Shown: positions 11,598 to 21,534, counted from the stretch's first letter. The stretch is 64,000 nt of DNA from Lepidurus packardi (GCA_023053545.1 JAKZAN010000004.1:5766001-5830000), one strand, 5' to 3'. The notes: generated by a model from the sequence alone, not told the origin. A program made the numbers and translations.

Positions 11598-12111
11598 GGC
11601 TGACCAAGTGCCACAGTCCTTGTGCGGGCAAAGTCAGGCGGCTACTTCATTCAGACGGTCTTCGAACCAAACCACTGCCGACGCAATCCCGCATTTTTTC
11701 AAATTATGGCAATATTTTTTTTTGGAACCGCGACTTGACTTTCGACAAAATGACCTCAATTTCATTCACATTTGTCTAATATTAAAGCCTAAATTTTTTT
11801 TTTATCGTTTAATAAGACTATTGATTAGATTCCAGGTGTTTATTTCCACTATGAGATCCGAGTTCGAACCTCGCGATATGTTTTTCTTATGCAAATAGAA
11901 GTGGCTTTTTTTATACAAGATTCAAGCCCTTTAGATTGTAAAGGCGCTTACTTACCGGCATGAGATAAGATATTATAGAGCTCATTAAGAGGTTTAACAT
12001 ATTACATTCCGAATTGGAAAACCATCAATTTAACGCTGGTTACGATATCGGATTGATGTAATTTTAACGAACGGCTTCATAATTAACTTTGCGTCTAGAA
12101 TTGTTTTATGG

Positions 12112-12234
12112 AGCAAGACAATAATGTAAGTGACAATTAGATCCGTCATGGAGAGCAAAGTGCTCGTATTTATCGTAAACAAATTCAGAGCCGAAGCTGT
12201 CCATCCAATGCTGCGTACGTGATTCAAAAATGGT
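12112..12234 (-). pseudogene. gustatory receptor C-terminal fragment, array unit 1
   Basis: The minus strand reads FLNHVRSIGWTASALNLFTI, then LIVTYIIVLL, the last membrane helix of the two intact GRs nearby. The receptor's own stop is lost, so the frame runs on to about 12,030. Upstream the frame crosses the array junction and has no ATG, so it cannot be translated as a receptor. Confidence 0.8.
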
Positions 12235-12753
12235 ATTAAAGGCTGACCGAGTGCCACAGTCCTTGTGCGGGCAAAGTCAGGCGGCTACTTCATTCAAACG
12301 GTCTTTGAACCAAACCACCGCCGACGCAATCCCGCATTTTTTCAAATTATAGCAATATTTTTTTTTGGAACCGCGACTTGACTTTCGACAAAATGACCTC
12401 AATTTCATTCACATTTGTCTAATATTAAAGCCTAAAATTATTTTTTTATCGTTTAATAAAACTATTGATTAGATTCCAGGTGTTTATTTGCACTATGAGA
12501 TCCGAGTTCGAACCTCGCGATATGTTTTTCTTATGCAAATAGAAGTGGCTTTTTTATACAAGATTCAAGCCCTTTAGATTGTAAAGGCGCTTACTTACCG
12601 GCATGAGATAAGATATTATAGAGCTCATTAAGAGGTTTAACATATTATATTCCGACTTGGAAAACCATCAATTTAACGCTGGTTACGATATCGGATTGAT
12701 GTAATTTTAACGAACGGCTTCATAATTAACTTTGCGTCTAGAATTGTTTTATG

Positions 12754-12884
12754 GAGCAAGACAATAATGTAAGTGACAATTAGATCCGTCATGGAGAGCA
12801 AAGTGCTCGTATTTATCGTAAACAAATTCAGAGCCGAAGCTGTCCATCCAATGCTGCGTACGTGATTCAAAAATGGTATTAAAG
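12754..12884 (-). pseudogene. gustatory receptor C-terminal fragment, array unit 2
   Basis: Same ~40 codons as in unit 1, with virtually the same predicted peptide, ending through LIVTYIIVLLHKT without the normal stop. No upstream ATG. Confidence 0.8.
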
Positions 12885-13396
12885 GCTGACCGATTGCCAC
12901 AGTCCTTGTGCGGGCAAAGTCAGGCGGCTACTTCATGCAAACGGTCTTTGAACCAAACCACCGCCGACGCAATCCCGCATTTTTTCAAATTATAGCAATA
13001 TTTTTATTTGGAACTGCGACTTGACTTCCGACAAAATTACCTCAATTTCATTCACATTTGTCTAATATTAAAGCCTGAAATTATTTTTTTATCGTTTAAT
13101 AAGAGTATTGATTAGATTCCAGGTGTATATTTGCACTATGAGATCCGAGTTCGAACCTCGCGATATGTTTTTTTTATGAAACTAGAAGTGGCTTTTTTAT
13201 ACAAGATTCAATCCCTTTAGATTATAAAGGCACTTACTTACCAGCGTCAGTTACGTTATTATAGAGCTAATTTTAACATATTATATTAAAACTTGGAAAA
13301 CCATCAATAAAATCAATTTAACGCTGGTTACAATATCGGATTGATGTAATTTTAACGAATGGCTTCATATATAACTTTGCGTCTAGAATTTTTTTG

Positions 13397-13520
13397 GAGC
13401 AAAACAATAATGTAAGTGACAATTAGCTCCGTCATGGAGAGCAAAGTGCTCGTATTTATCGTAAACAAATTCAGAGCCGAAGCTGTCCATCCAATGCTGC
13501 GTACGTGATTCAAAAATGGT
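13397..13520 (-). pseudogene. gustatory receptor C-terminal fragment, array unit 3
   Basis: Reads LIVTYIIVLLQKN after the conserved NLFTINTSTLLSM stretch. It keeps the Gln that closes the GR signature (TY plus five hydrophobics plus Q), which units 1 and 2 have as His. No start codon. Confidence 0.8.
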
Positions 13521-14029
13521 ATTAAAGGCTGACCGAGTGCCACAGTCCTTGTGCGGGCAAAGTCAGGCGGCTACTTCATGCAAACGGTCTTTGAACCAAA
13601 CCACCGCCGACGCAATCCCGCATTTTTTCAAATTATAGCAATATTTTTATTTGGAACTGCGACTTGACTTCCGACAAAATTACCTCAATTTCATTCACAT
13701 TTGTCTAATATTAAAGCCTGAAATTATTTTTTTATCGTTTAATAAGAGTATTGATTAGATTCCAGGTGTATATTTGCACTATGAGATCCGAGTTCGAACC
13801 TCGCGATATGTTTTTTTTATGAAACTAGAAGTGGCTTTTTTATACAAGATTCAATCCCTTTAGATTATAAAGGCACTTACTTACCAGCGTCAGTTACGTT
13901 ATTATAGAGCTAATTTTAACATATTATATTAAAACTTGGAAAACCATCAATAAAATCAATTTAACGCTGGTTACAATATCGGATTGATGTAATTTTAACG
14001 AATGGCTTCATATATAACTTTGCGTCTAG

Positions 14030-14244
14030 AATTTTTTTGGAGCAAAACAATAATGTAAGTGACAATTAGCTCCGTCATGGAGAGCAAAGTGCTCGTATTT
14101 ATCGTAAACAAATTCAGAGGCGAAGCTGTTCGTTCAGTGCGGCGTACGTGAGGCAAAAATGGTATTAACGCAAAAGTTCCGTTAGCCCTTTTACATAATG
14201 AACCGAGGTGGCACCTCAAAGATATGACGTACTCTTGAGTCGCC
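14030..14244 (-). pseudogene. gustatory receptor with internal deletion and lost start codon, array unit 4
   Basis: This fragment preserves the origin of the array. On the minus strand the GR amino end (ATQEYVI, then CHLGSLCKRANGTFALIP) is fused directly to the carboxyl end (FLPHVRRTERTASPLNLFTI ... LIVTYIIVLLQ), deleting roughly 350 codons. The start ATG is also gone. Intact GR copy 2 has GAGTCGCC-AT-GAGTCGCC over the start on the plus strand, whereas here only one GAGTCGCC remains, the pattern of a direct-repeat slippage deletion. It is certainly non-functional as a seven-helix receptor. Confidence 0.88.
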
Positions 14245-14802
14245 TTTTTCGTTTATACGGAGGAATTATATAAATATGTACTCTTTCACATGTATCATTA
14301 CATTGTTCTTTCAACTCTTTTGCTGTACAATAAGTCGTATTTGAGCTGAAGAGATCCTGCGTACTGATCTTCATATATAGACTAACAGCAGAAAACAGTG
14401 ACCTAATTAGTCATGCATTTGGTTCAAGATGCGGAAGCAGAAGTACGTGTTTATGATAGCGCCCTAAGAGCCAACACACGAAAAAATGTTTATAGTATTT
14501 TTAAGATGCGTCAACAATTGTATTCCACAAAGTTATTAGACAATACCCCACGAAAGAACATTAGGAAATTACTAGGGTGGATTTGGAACAGAATTTACAT
14601 TACTATGACTTAGTTCTACTGCATTACACAGAAGGGGCAGCCTTTTCTTCCTATGTAGGATGTTTGGCGTGCAAATATAAACGCAATAACACAAGTGGTA
14701 TGTCTTCCTTTTCTCAACGTGTAATAGATAATCATCACTATAGGCGTGGTATTAGAACAAGTAAAGGGTAGCCCAGTGAAAAGGAAAACTTTCAAATGCT
14801 TA
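14245..14802. other. 3' flank of GR-A, duplicated at GR-B
   Basis: Non-coding sequence downstream of GR-A. From about 14,340 it matches 19,060-19,516 (shared TTTGGTTCAAGATGCGG and TTCCACAAAGTT blocks), so the duplication unit includes the GR and about 450 bp of its 3' flank. No gene seen. Confidence 0.6.
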
Positions 14803-16092
14803 TCAGCAGTGGGTTTCGAGCAAAACAATAATGTAAGTGACAATAAGACCGGCCATAGAAAGTAAAGTGCTACTATTTATCGTAAACAAACCCAAAGGAG
14901 AAGCTGCCCATTTCGTACTGCGTACATGATGTAAAAACGCTTGTAAAGTATAGATGTCATTCAGAGTAAGCTGGTTCCAACATCTTTTCATGGTGTTATG
15001 TACACTATTTTCGAAATCGGTTATTTGGATGGGTAACTGACTGAAAACGAAATTTCCCATAATGCGAGCAATAAACGTTTCGCCACTGGAAGAGTAACCG
15101 AGGTTGTCCGATTGACGCAGGGAAAGGAGGATGACGTACGTCAAACTGCAATTGCAAACAAAGCAACCAGCGTAACTGACAAAAAGTACTGCCCCAAAAT
15201 GTACGTCAGCTTGTTTTACGAGTTGACCCAAGCTCTGATAACGTTTCCACATGGTATCAATGGCGTCCTCGTAAGAAAACAATGATTTCTTCAGATCACA
15301 ATTTCGAGCTTTGCTTAACTTTGAAAACTCTTCCCAAGCCAGCTTATTCTCTCTGAAACGAAAAGGGTAGGCCAACTCCGTAGTACTGCCACAGTAATGG
15401 TTTACAATATGGTCTTTCTGAAATAGATCGTCGACGTCTTTTTCGAAGGCGTACTCTATTTTCAATAAAACGCAGGCTAAATTACGGTAGACGAAGCTCG
15501 ACACGATGTCCGCCATGTAGTTTAGTAATATGGAGTAGTAAAAAGCTAGTAATTCAACCATATAAACGAAGTAGGAGGCCGGTAGCAAGTCTTGTAAAGC
15601 TTTGTGATTAAGTGGAAAATGCGTACCATTTACCCATTTGGAGTATGCAACAAAGGCAGCGATAACGAAGATTACAACTAAGCTGAAAGCGTTGACTGTT
15701 TTGTAGTAGCGAAGAGTGACTTTTTGGTTCCTGATGTAATTATCGAGAGGCTCTTCCAATTCTTTCCATTGCTGCAAGAATTGGTGCAAAGACTTCCGTT
15801 TTCTCATTAAGGTGACGAAGAAAATGACAGCTAGAGGGTAGAGCATATACCGGTTTACCGTCTCTATTAATATTTCGATGGGCCTAGCGGAAATGATCTC
15901 GACGAACAGCAAGTAGAATCCAAGTGCTGTTGAGCTGCACAGAATGATTCCGCTGATAAGAACCAGGGCGTAGCCTAAGTATGAGAAGTTGGCTTCGTAA
16001 TCCCAAGGCATTAGTGCAAAAGTTGCAGTAGCCACTTTATTTATTGGACCGATGTGGCGTCTCAAAGGTATAACGTACTCTTGAGTTGCCAT
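14803..16092 (-). CDS. gustatory receptor GR-A (seven-helix chemoreceptor)
   Basis: Single-exon 429-aa member of the arthropod gustatory receptor family, a ligand-gated ion channel with inverted seven-helix topology in chemosensory neurons. Starts MATQEYVIPLRRHIG. Hydrophobic helices are spread along the protein (for example YALVLISGIILCSSTALGFY, VVIFVIAAFVAYS and FVSYAGCFVCNCSLTYVILL), and it ends AGLIVTYIIVLLETHC, the GR signature helix with Glu in place of the usual Gln. Its paralogue GR-B at 19,517-20,839 is very similar, and nearly identical over the region encoding the later helices. GR-A lacks 11 residues (33 bp) that GR-B has before SQLPIQITDF. A TATA-like box lies about 90 bp upstream. 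Length and intactness suggest function; the ligand is unknown. Confidence 0.92.
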   Translation of the reverse strand: MATQEYVIPLRRHIGPINKVATATFALMPWDYEANFSYLGYALVLISGIILCSSTALGFYLLFVEIISARPIEILIETVNRYMLYPLAVIFFVTLMRKRKSLHQFLQQWKELEEPLDNYIRNQKVTLRYYKTVNAFSLVVIFVIAAFVAYSKWVNGTHFPLNHKALQDLLPASYFVYMVELLAFYYSILLNYMADIVSSFVYRNLACVLLKIEYAFEKDVDDLFQKDHIVNHYCGSTTELAYPFRFRENKLAWEEFSKLSKARNCDLKKSLFSYEDAIDTMWKRYQSLGQLVKQADVHFGAVLFVSYAGCFVCNCSLTYVILLSLRQSDNLGYSSSGETFIARIMGNFVFSQLPIQITDFENSVHNTMKRCWNQLTLNDIYTLQAFLHHVRSTKWAASPLGLFTINSSTLLSMAGLIVTYIIVLLETHC

Positions 16093-16180
16093 GAGTCGCC
16101 TTTTTATTTAATGTTTTGTTCAAAGAAATTCTAACATCGACTGCTGTCGATTTGTCACTTCGCTTGACTATCCCATGTTT

Positions 16181-16190
16181 AGCTATATAG
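16181..16190 (-). promoter_or_regulatory. TATA-like box upstream of GR-A
   Basis: CTATATAGCT on the minus strand, about 90 bp before the GR-A ATG, within upstream sequence that is well conserved with GR-B (equivalent box at 20,931-20,940). Confidence 0.4.
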
Positions 16191-16499
16191 CCTGAAATAT
16201 GGGCTGAATGGAGCATGCGTTCAACAGTGAACGTAAGATCAAAAGTAGATACATTTTGTGTTGTACTTTTAGGTTGTACTTCTAGTTGCACTTCTTCGAA
16301 TGTTCTAAGTATTGCTTCTATTGTGCATTTGACAAAGAGTAAACCGTGTTTTATGTAGAAAAGTATTCCATACCAGTCTTCATCTATGTTAAGGTTCATT
16401 TTGAGAATTAAATGCCAATATTCTTTAACACATTAGCGTTTACCGTAACAATTAAAGAATAACTGACCACAGTATAGGTTTTCCTTTATATTGGAATCC

Positions 16500-16712
16500 G
16501 TAATCTTGAAAAAGATGGCGGATCATATGCCTCCAGGCACTTTCTAAATCGTTCGGCAAGTCCTAAATTGTTCGAACTTTTCCGTAGTTTCGACCAGTCC
16601 TGTCTTTTTCAAACGACCACTTCGCTTAGGTAGGGAAATTTTCTTAAATAGGTGGGTCATTTAAGTGAGTGACCTGCTCCATTAATTGACTTGGGAGTTT
16701 AGAAGTTTAATA
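16500..16712. mobile_element. fold-back element family A, copy 2 (truncated)
   Basis: Left arm and core of the element (CTTCGCTTAGGTAGGGAAAT, GGTCATTTAAGTGAGTGACC, GGGAGTTTAGAAG). The right arm is replaced by a GAGTTAATAG minisatellite. It lies upstream of GR-A, as copy 3 lies upstream of GR-B, so it travelled with the GR duplication. Confidence 0.7.
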
Positions 16713-16832
16713 GAGTTAATAATTAGAATAAGTAGAGTTAATAGTAGAGTAAGTAGAGTTAATAGAGTAGATAAGAGTAGAATGGAGTTAACAATGATAA
16801 GAGTAGAATGGAGTTAACAAGTAGAGTTAATA
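16706..16832. repeat. AGTAGAGTTAATAG minisatellite
   Basis: Irregular tandem repeat of units such as AGTAGAGTTAAT and AAGAGTAGAATGGAGTTAAC, about 125 bp. It fills the gap between the truncated fold-back element and the IR exon fragment. No gene. Confidence 0.7.
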
Positions 16833-17285
16833 GTTTTACTTACATAGTATTGAAAAGTTTGATCTACGGAAAATCATCTCTGAAGCCAGTACTGGTAATG
16901 TAAGGGCTAAGAAACGTTGCCATTATGGCCTCGTTACTGAGAACAGGGCTTTCTGCTATAACAACTTCGAGCGGTCTACGTGGGCTATGGGGAACATTCA
17001 TTGTAGCCGAAAAACTACAGAGGCCAAAATCCAGTGTCCTCATCGTTCCGTATAAAAAAGTCAGTGTAATTTGCCCTGTAAGATGCTATGAATTAATAGT
17101 TTTACTTACATAGTATTGAAAAATTTGATGTACGGAAAATCATCTCTGAAGCCACTGGTAATATTAGGGCTAAATCCTTTCTAGGCAATCATGGTACGGC
17201 ATTTTCGAGTGGCAGTGATGTCTAAAGCTTCAAGATACACCAAGGCTTCTTTGCGCCAAAATTCAGAGTGAGATTATCACGATTC
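16831..17285 (-). pseudogene. scrambled ionotropic receptor exon fragments inside the GR cluster
   Basis: Order along the plus strand: part of the penultimate IR exon (matching 7704-7790), then part of the last exon (matching about 7520-7650), then the penultimate exon again nearly entire (matching 7690-7860). The splice donor context TTTTACTTACATAGTATTG appears twice. Indels break the frame. This is IR sequence carried about 9 kb away and inserted between the two GR duplicons. Confidence 0.8.
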
Positions 17286-17462
17286 GAAGTAATCTTTTGG
17301 GGGAACCGCGACTTGACTTACAACAAATTGTCCTCAGTTTCATTCACATTTGTCTAATATTTTAGCCTAAAATAATCTGCTTTGGATATTATCTTTTATT
17401 CGAAGAATACAGGTCAAAGCTTCGTTGACTTGAAGCTTTTTTCTTTTATTACAGTTTTATAA

Positions 17463-18935
17463 AATGTTAGAAACCTAGCTTAGCTGAATTAATTAGAGAA
17501 TTATAGAGAAGCCATTAAATTGTTCTCATGTATGTGTTGTGAATGTTATCGATAATGTTTTTGGTGGTGGGCATTGATATCTCGAACTTGAATGACTAAT
17601 TATCAAGCAGCTTCCGATAGCCCAAAAGGTATTCCTTTACGTTTGTGCATTATGACATTAGCATGGAGCCCTTAGCATCGGATATTCCTTTTTTTTCCTC
17701 TGTTCTTTATGTGTATGGTCAGTATAGGTTGAATTCCCTTAATTTATAAGTACGTTGCCATGGGAATCGTGAGTAATCTCGAGAAGTAGGATATTTTTTC
17801 TTTGGTGAAAATCTAATTTACTTTTTTCAAATTCATTAAAGTATTTTGTTTTTTAAAAAAGTAAGTGCTCTGCCGTGAAATTGATTACAGTATCATTACC
17901 GTTAAGGAATTTTTGTAAGAATCTTCTGGACTTTTTGTGCAAGAGTGTTTCTCCATTTCTCGTGCCATTTATATAAAGCTAGTAAAATACATCGGTGCTT
18001 TAAAGTAAAGTAAGTGTGCGAGCCTAGTCACATCGGTTACTTCGCGAGAGCTTCGAGCCTTCGGCTTTGACCGCAGACGCCATCTCGCATTTTTGTTAAA
18101 GTTTTGGAATGGAATGGAAAGAACCGCATGTTAAAAGACAACAAGATAGATTAAACTTAATTTATTCTCACCTTATAATTCTGAGCAAACAATGTTTTTC
18201 CATGCCACAATTGAGTAAGGCTAGTGGATTATTGATTTGCTCGGAATATTTTCCTTTTACCTGGAGACTACAGTTCAAACCTTCGTTGACTCGTCGCTTT
18301 TTTTTTCTTTCTAAAAAACTTTAACGTACAGTCTAGTTAGATTCAGTATTCTCATATTCCTGCGAGCTAATAATTATTTTCGCTATCCACATCCTACCCA
18401 AATTATTTCTCACAGTCTGATGTTAATATAAGGCTGACCAAGTGCCACAGTCCTTGTGCGGGCAAAGTCAGGCGGCTACTTCATTGAAACGGTCTTTGAT
18501 ACCAAACCACCGCCGACGCAATCCCGCATTTTTTAAAATTATAGTAATATTTTTTTTGGAACCGCGACTTGACTTCCGACAAAATGACTTCTATTTCATT
18601 CAGATTTGTCTAATATTAAAGCCTAAAATTATTTTTTTGGCTTTTTAGGTGTAGCCTATGTTTCCGCCATGAAATCCGAGTTCGAACCTAGCAATGGGCA
18701 ACATTCTTTTGTGAAAATACACTTAGCTCTTTTAAACAAGATTCAAGCCCTTTAATTTGTAAAGGCACTTATAAGCGTGATTAATTATTATAGAGCTCAT
18801 TCAGAGATTTAATATATTGGATTCCGACTTGGAAAGCCAATTAAAATCAATTTAACGCTGCTGGTTATAATATGGGATTGGTGTAATTTTAATGGATGGC
18901 TTCTTTTCTAACTTTTCATCTAGAATCAAGCTTCT
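17463..18935. repeat. segmental duplication block, copy 2
   Basis: Matches 10,626-11,597 and continues into one partial copy of the GR-fragment array unit (18,433-18,935), ending near TCTAGAATCAAG. A piece of the same unit (GGAACCGCGACTTGACTT) also lies just before it, at 17,295-17,380. No intact gene inside. Confidence 0.85.
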
Positions 18936-19516
18936 TGTATATTCACGGTGTTATTTTAACTAAAAAGTTTAACTAAAAAACAATTAATAAGCCTAACCTA
19001 TCTTCACATATTAGTTTACGCGCACAGCTGATATCCCCAGAATTAAGCATCAGACAAATACGTTCTGATGTTCATATAAACTAAAAGCAGAAAAACAGTT
19101 ACCTAATTATTCATTTGGTTCAAGATGCGGGAGCAGAAGCGGAAATAACTGTTGAAGTACGTGTACGTATTTATGATAGCTCCCGAAGTGCCAGCGTATG
19201 AAGAATGTGTGTAGTATTTATTAGATGCATCCACAACTGTATTCCACAAAGTTCTTAGACATACACCACTAAAGAACATTAAAAAATTGCTAGGATGGAT
19301 TTGGAACTGAATAAAATTTACAATGACTTGCTATAGTATTCGACAGAAAGGGACAGGCTTTTCGCCCCACGTTGGACATGTTTGGCGTGCAAATACAAAC
19401 GCAAGAATACAAGTGTTATTTCTCCGTTTGTCCAATGCATAATGGATAATCATCACTAGGCGGCATTAGATCAACTAAAAGGTAGCTCAGTGCTACGAAA
19501 AACTTTCAATTGCTTA
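18936..19516. other. 3' flank of GR-B, duplicated at GR-A
   Basis: From about 19,060 it matches the 3' flank of GR-A near 14,340-14,802, with more indels. No gene or other element recognised. Confidence 0.5.
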
Positions 19517-20839
19517 TCAGCAGTGGGTTTGAAGCAAAACAATAATGTAAGTGACAATAAGACCGGCCATAGAAAGTAAAGTGCTACTATTTATCGTAAA
19601 CAAACCCAAAGGCGAAGCTGCCCATTTCGTATTGCGTACATGTTGTAAAAAGGCTTGTAAAGTAGAGATGTCATCCAGAGTAAGCTGGTTCCAGCATCTC
19701 TTCATGGTGTTATGTACACTATTTTCGAAATCGGTTATTTGGATGGGTAACTGACTGCACATGCTATTTACAAACATAATTTTAATCATGAAAACGAAAT
19801 TTCCCATAATGCGAGCAATAAACGTTTCGCCACTGGAAGAGTAACCGAGGTTGTCCGATTGACGCAGGGAAAGGAGGATGACGTACGTCAAACTGCAATT
19901 GCAAACAAAGCAACCAGCGTAACTGACAAAAAGTACTGCCCCAAAATGTACGTCGGCTTGTTTTACGAGTTGACCCAAGCTCTGGTAACGTTTCCACATC
20001 GCATCAATGGCGTCCTTGTAAGAAAATATTGCTTTCTTCACACCGCAACTTTGAGCTCTGTTTAACTTTGATATCTCTTCCCATGCCAGCTTATTCTCTC
20101 TGAAAATAAAAAGGTCTGCCAACTCGGTAGTACTGCCACAGTTATGGTTTCCAATACGGTCTTTCTGCAATAGATCGTCGACATCTTTTTCGAAGGCGTA
20201 ATCTATTTTCAGTAAAACGCAGGCTAAATTACGGTAGACGAAGCCTGCCACGATGTCCGCCATGTAGTTTAGTATTATGGAGTAGTAAAAAGCCATTATT
20301 TCAAGAATATAAACGAAATAGGAGGCCGGTAGCGAGTCTTGTACAGCTTTGTAATTCAGTGGAGATTTCGGATGTTTTGCCCAGTTGGAGTACGCAAAAA
20401 ACGCAGAGATAAAGAAGACGCTAATTAAGCAGAAGACATTAACTATTCTGTAGTAATGAAGAGTGACTTTCTTGTTCCTGGTGTAATTATCGAGCGGTTC
20501 TTCCAATTCTTTCCATTGCTGCAAGAATTGGTGCAAAGACTTCCGTTTTCTTATCAAGGTGACGAAGAAAATGACAGCTAGAGGGTAGGGCATAAACCGA
20601 TTTACCGTCTCTGTTAATTCTTCGATGGGCCTAGAGGAAATAATCTCGACGGAGAGCACGTAGTATCCAAAAGCTGTTGAGCTGCACAGAATAATTCCGC
20701 TGAAAACAACCATGGCGTAACGTAAGCATGAGAAATTGGCTTCGTAATCCCAAGGCATTAAGGCGAAAGTTCCAGTAGCCAGTTTATTTATTGGGCCGAG
20801 GTGGCGTCTCAAAGGTATAACGTACTCTTGAGTCGCCAT
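19517..20839 (-). CDS. gustatory receptor GR-B (seven-helix chemoreceptor)
   Basis: Single-exon 440-aa gustatory receptor starting MATQEYVIPLRRHLG and ending AGLIVTYIIVLLQTHC, with the full GR signature (TY, five hydrophobic residues, Q). Helices occur throughout, as in GR-A. Relative to GR-A it carries 11 extra residues (MIKIMFVNSMC) after GNFVF, at about residue 352, in the loop before the last helices. The predicted loop between helices 4 and 5 (CGSTTELADLFIFRENKLAW) differs most. It is the best candidate for the ancestral, fully functional copy because it keeps the signature Gln. Confidence 0.92.
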   Translation of the reverse strand: MATQEYVIPLRRHLGPINKLATGTFALMPWDYEANFSCLRYAMVVFSGIILCSSTAFGYYVLSVEIISSRPIEELTETVNRFMPYPLAVIFFVTLIRKRKSLHQFLQQWKELEEPLDNYTRNKKVTLHYYRIVNVFCLISVFFISAFFAYSNWAKHPKSPLNYKAVQDSLPASYFVYILEIMAFYYSIILNYMADIVAGFVYRNLACVLLKIDYAFEKDVDDLLQKDRIGNHNCGSTTELADLFIFRENKLAWEEISKLNRAQSCGVKKAIFSYKDAIDAMWKRYQSLGQLVKQADVHFGAVLFVSYAGCFVCNCSLTYVILLSLRQSDNLGYSSSGETFIARIMGNFVFMIKIMFVNSMCSQLPIQITDFENSVHNTMKRCWNQLTLDDISTLQAFLQHVRNTKWAASPLGLFTINSSTLLSMAGLIVTYIIVLLQTHC

Positions 20840-20930
20840 GAGTCGCCTTTTTATTTAACGTTTTTTTCAAATAAACTCGACAAACATCGACTGCTGTCGA
20901 TTTGTCACTTCGCTTGACTATCCCACGTTT

Positions 20931-20940
20931 AGCTATATAA
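20931..20940 (-). promoter_or_regulatory. TATA-like box upstream of GR-B
   Basis: TTATATAGCT on the minus strand, about 95 bp before the GR-B start. It aligns with the box of GR-A within a shared upstream block of roughly 180 bp. Confidence 0.4.
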
Positions 20941-21127
20941 CCTGACATATGGGCTGAATGGAGCATGCGTACAACAGTGATCATAGGATCAAACGTAGAT
21001 ACAATGTTACTTGTCACTTCAAGGTTCGGATGTTCAAGTTATTACTTGTATTTTGCGTTCGGCAAAAAGTTAACCATATTTTGCGTAGAAAACTAATCCA
21101 AAGTAATCCACATCAGTCTTCATCAAA

Positions 21128-21500
21128 CGGCCTTCTTAAAAAAGATGGGCGTTTGTGGGGAGTTGTGTGCCCTCGGGCACTTTCTAAATCTTTCGTCACG
21201 TCCTAAGTCGTTCGAACCTTTCCGTCGCTTCGACCAATCCTGTCTTTTTCCAGCCTACTACTACGCTTAGGTAGGGAAATACTTCCTAAACGCTTTCTTA
21301 AATGAGTAGGTCATTTACTTTGGTTGACCTGCTATTTAATTGACTGGTGAGTTTAGAAGGGATATCTTGTTGAAACTATACGTAAGCGTAGTAGTTTGCT
21401 GAAAATGACAGCATAGGTCAGCCGACTGAAAAGCAATGTCATTGGTCAATTTGCGAAGTCCGTATAGCGATCAGTACTTTATTTACTGTACGTAATAATG
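21128..21500. mobile_element. fold-back element family A, copy 3
   Basis: Near-complete element: CAGCCTACTACTACGCTTAG on the left and TACGTAAGCGTAGTAG on the right, with AAAGCAATGTCATTGGTCAA beyond the right arm, the segment also present (inverted) at the left end of copy 4. Confidence 0.75.
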
Positions 21501-21534
21501 CAGAACGAGGCGAGGCTAAGTCTAAACCTGGGCA

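Larger units (their letters stand above)
11598..14166. repeat. four-unit tandem array carrying GR 3'-end fragments
   Basis: Four head-to-tail units of about 633-653 bp start at 11,598, 12,241, 12,894 and 13,527 with GGCTGACC(A/G)A(G/T)TGCCACAG. Each contains non-coding flank, a TTCGAACCTCG motif, and on the minus strand the last ~40 codons of a gustatory receptor. Units 3 and 4 are almost identical and share small deletions not present in units 1 and 2, so they are the latest duplication. Junctions fall at a short TATTAA/TATAA match. Single partial copies of the unit lie at 17,295-17,380 and 18,433-18,935. Confidence 0.9.

Noticed and set aside
12030-12257. 75-codon frame over the array unit 1 GR fragment as a short functional protein
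   Set aside because: It has no ATG (only a GTG), crosses a tandem junction and lacks six of seven helices.
16093-16399. Open frame upstream of GR-A sharing a peptide (SGYIAK, IVKRSDKSTAVDV) with one upstream of GR-B (20,840-21,017)
   Set aside because: The region is the duplicated promoter and 5' leader containing the TATA-like box. The similarity is explained by recent duplication, the lengths differ, and the frame overlaps the GR coding sequence out of phase.
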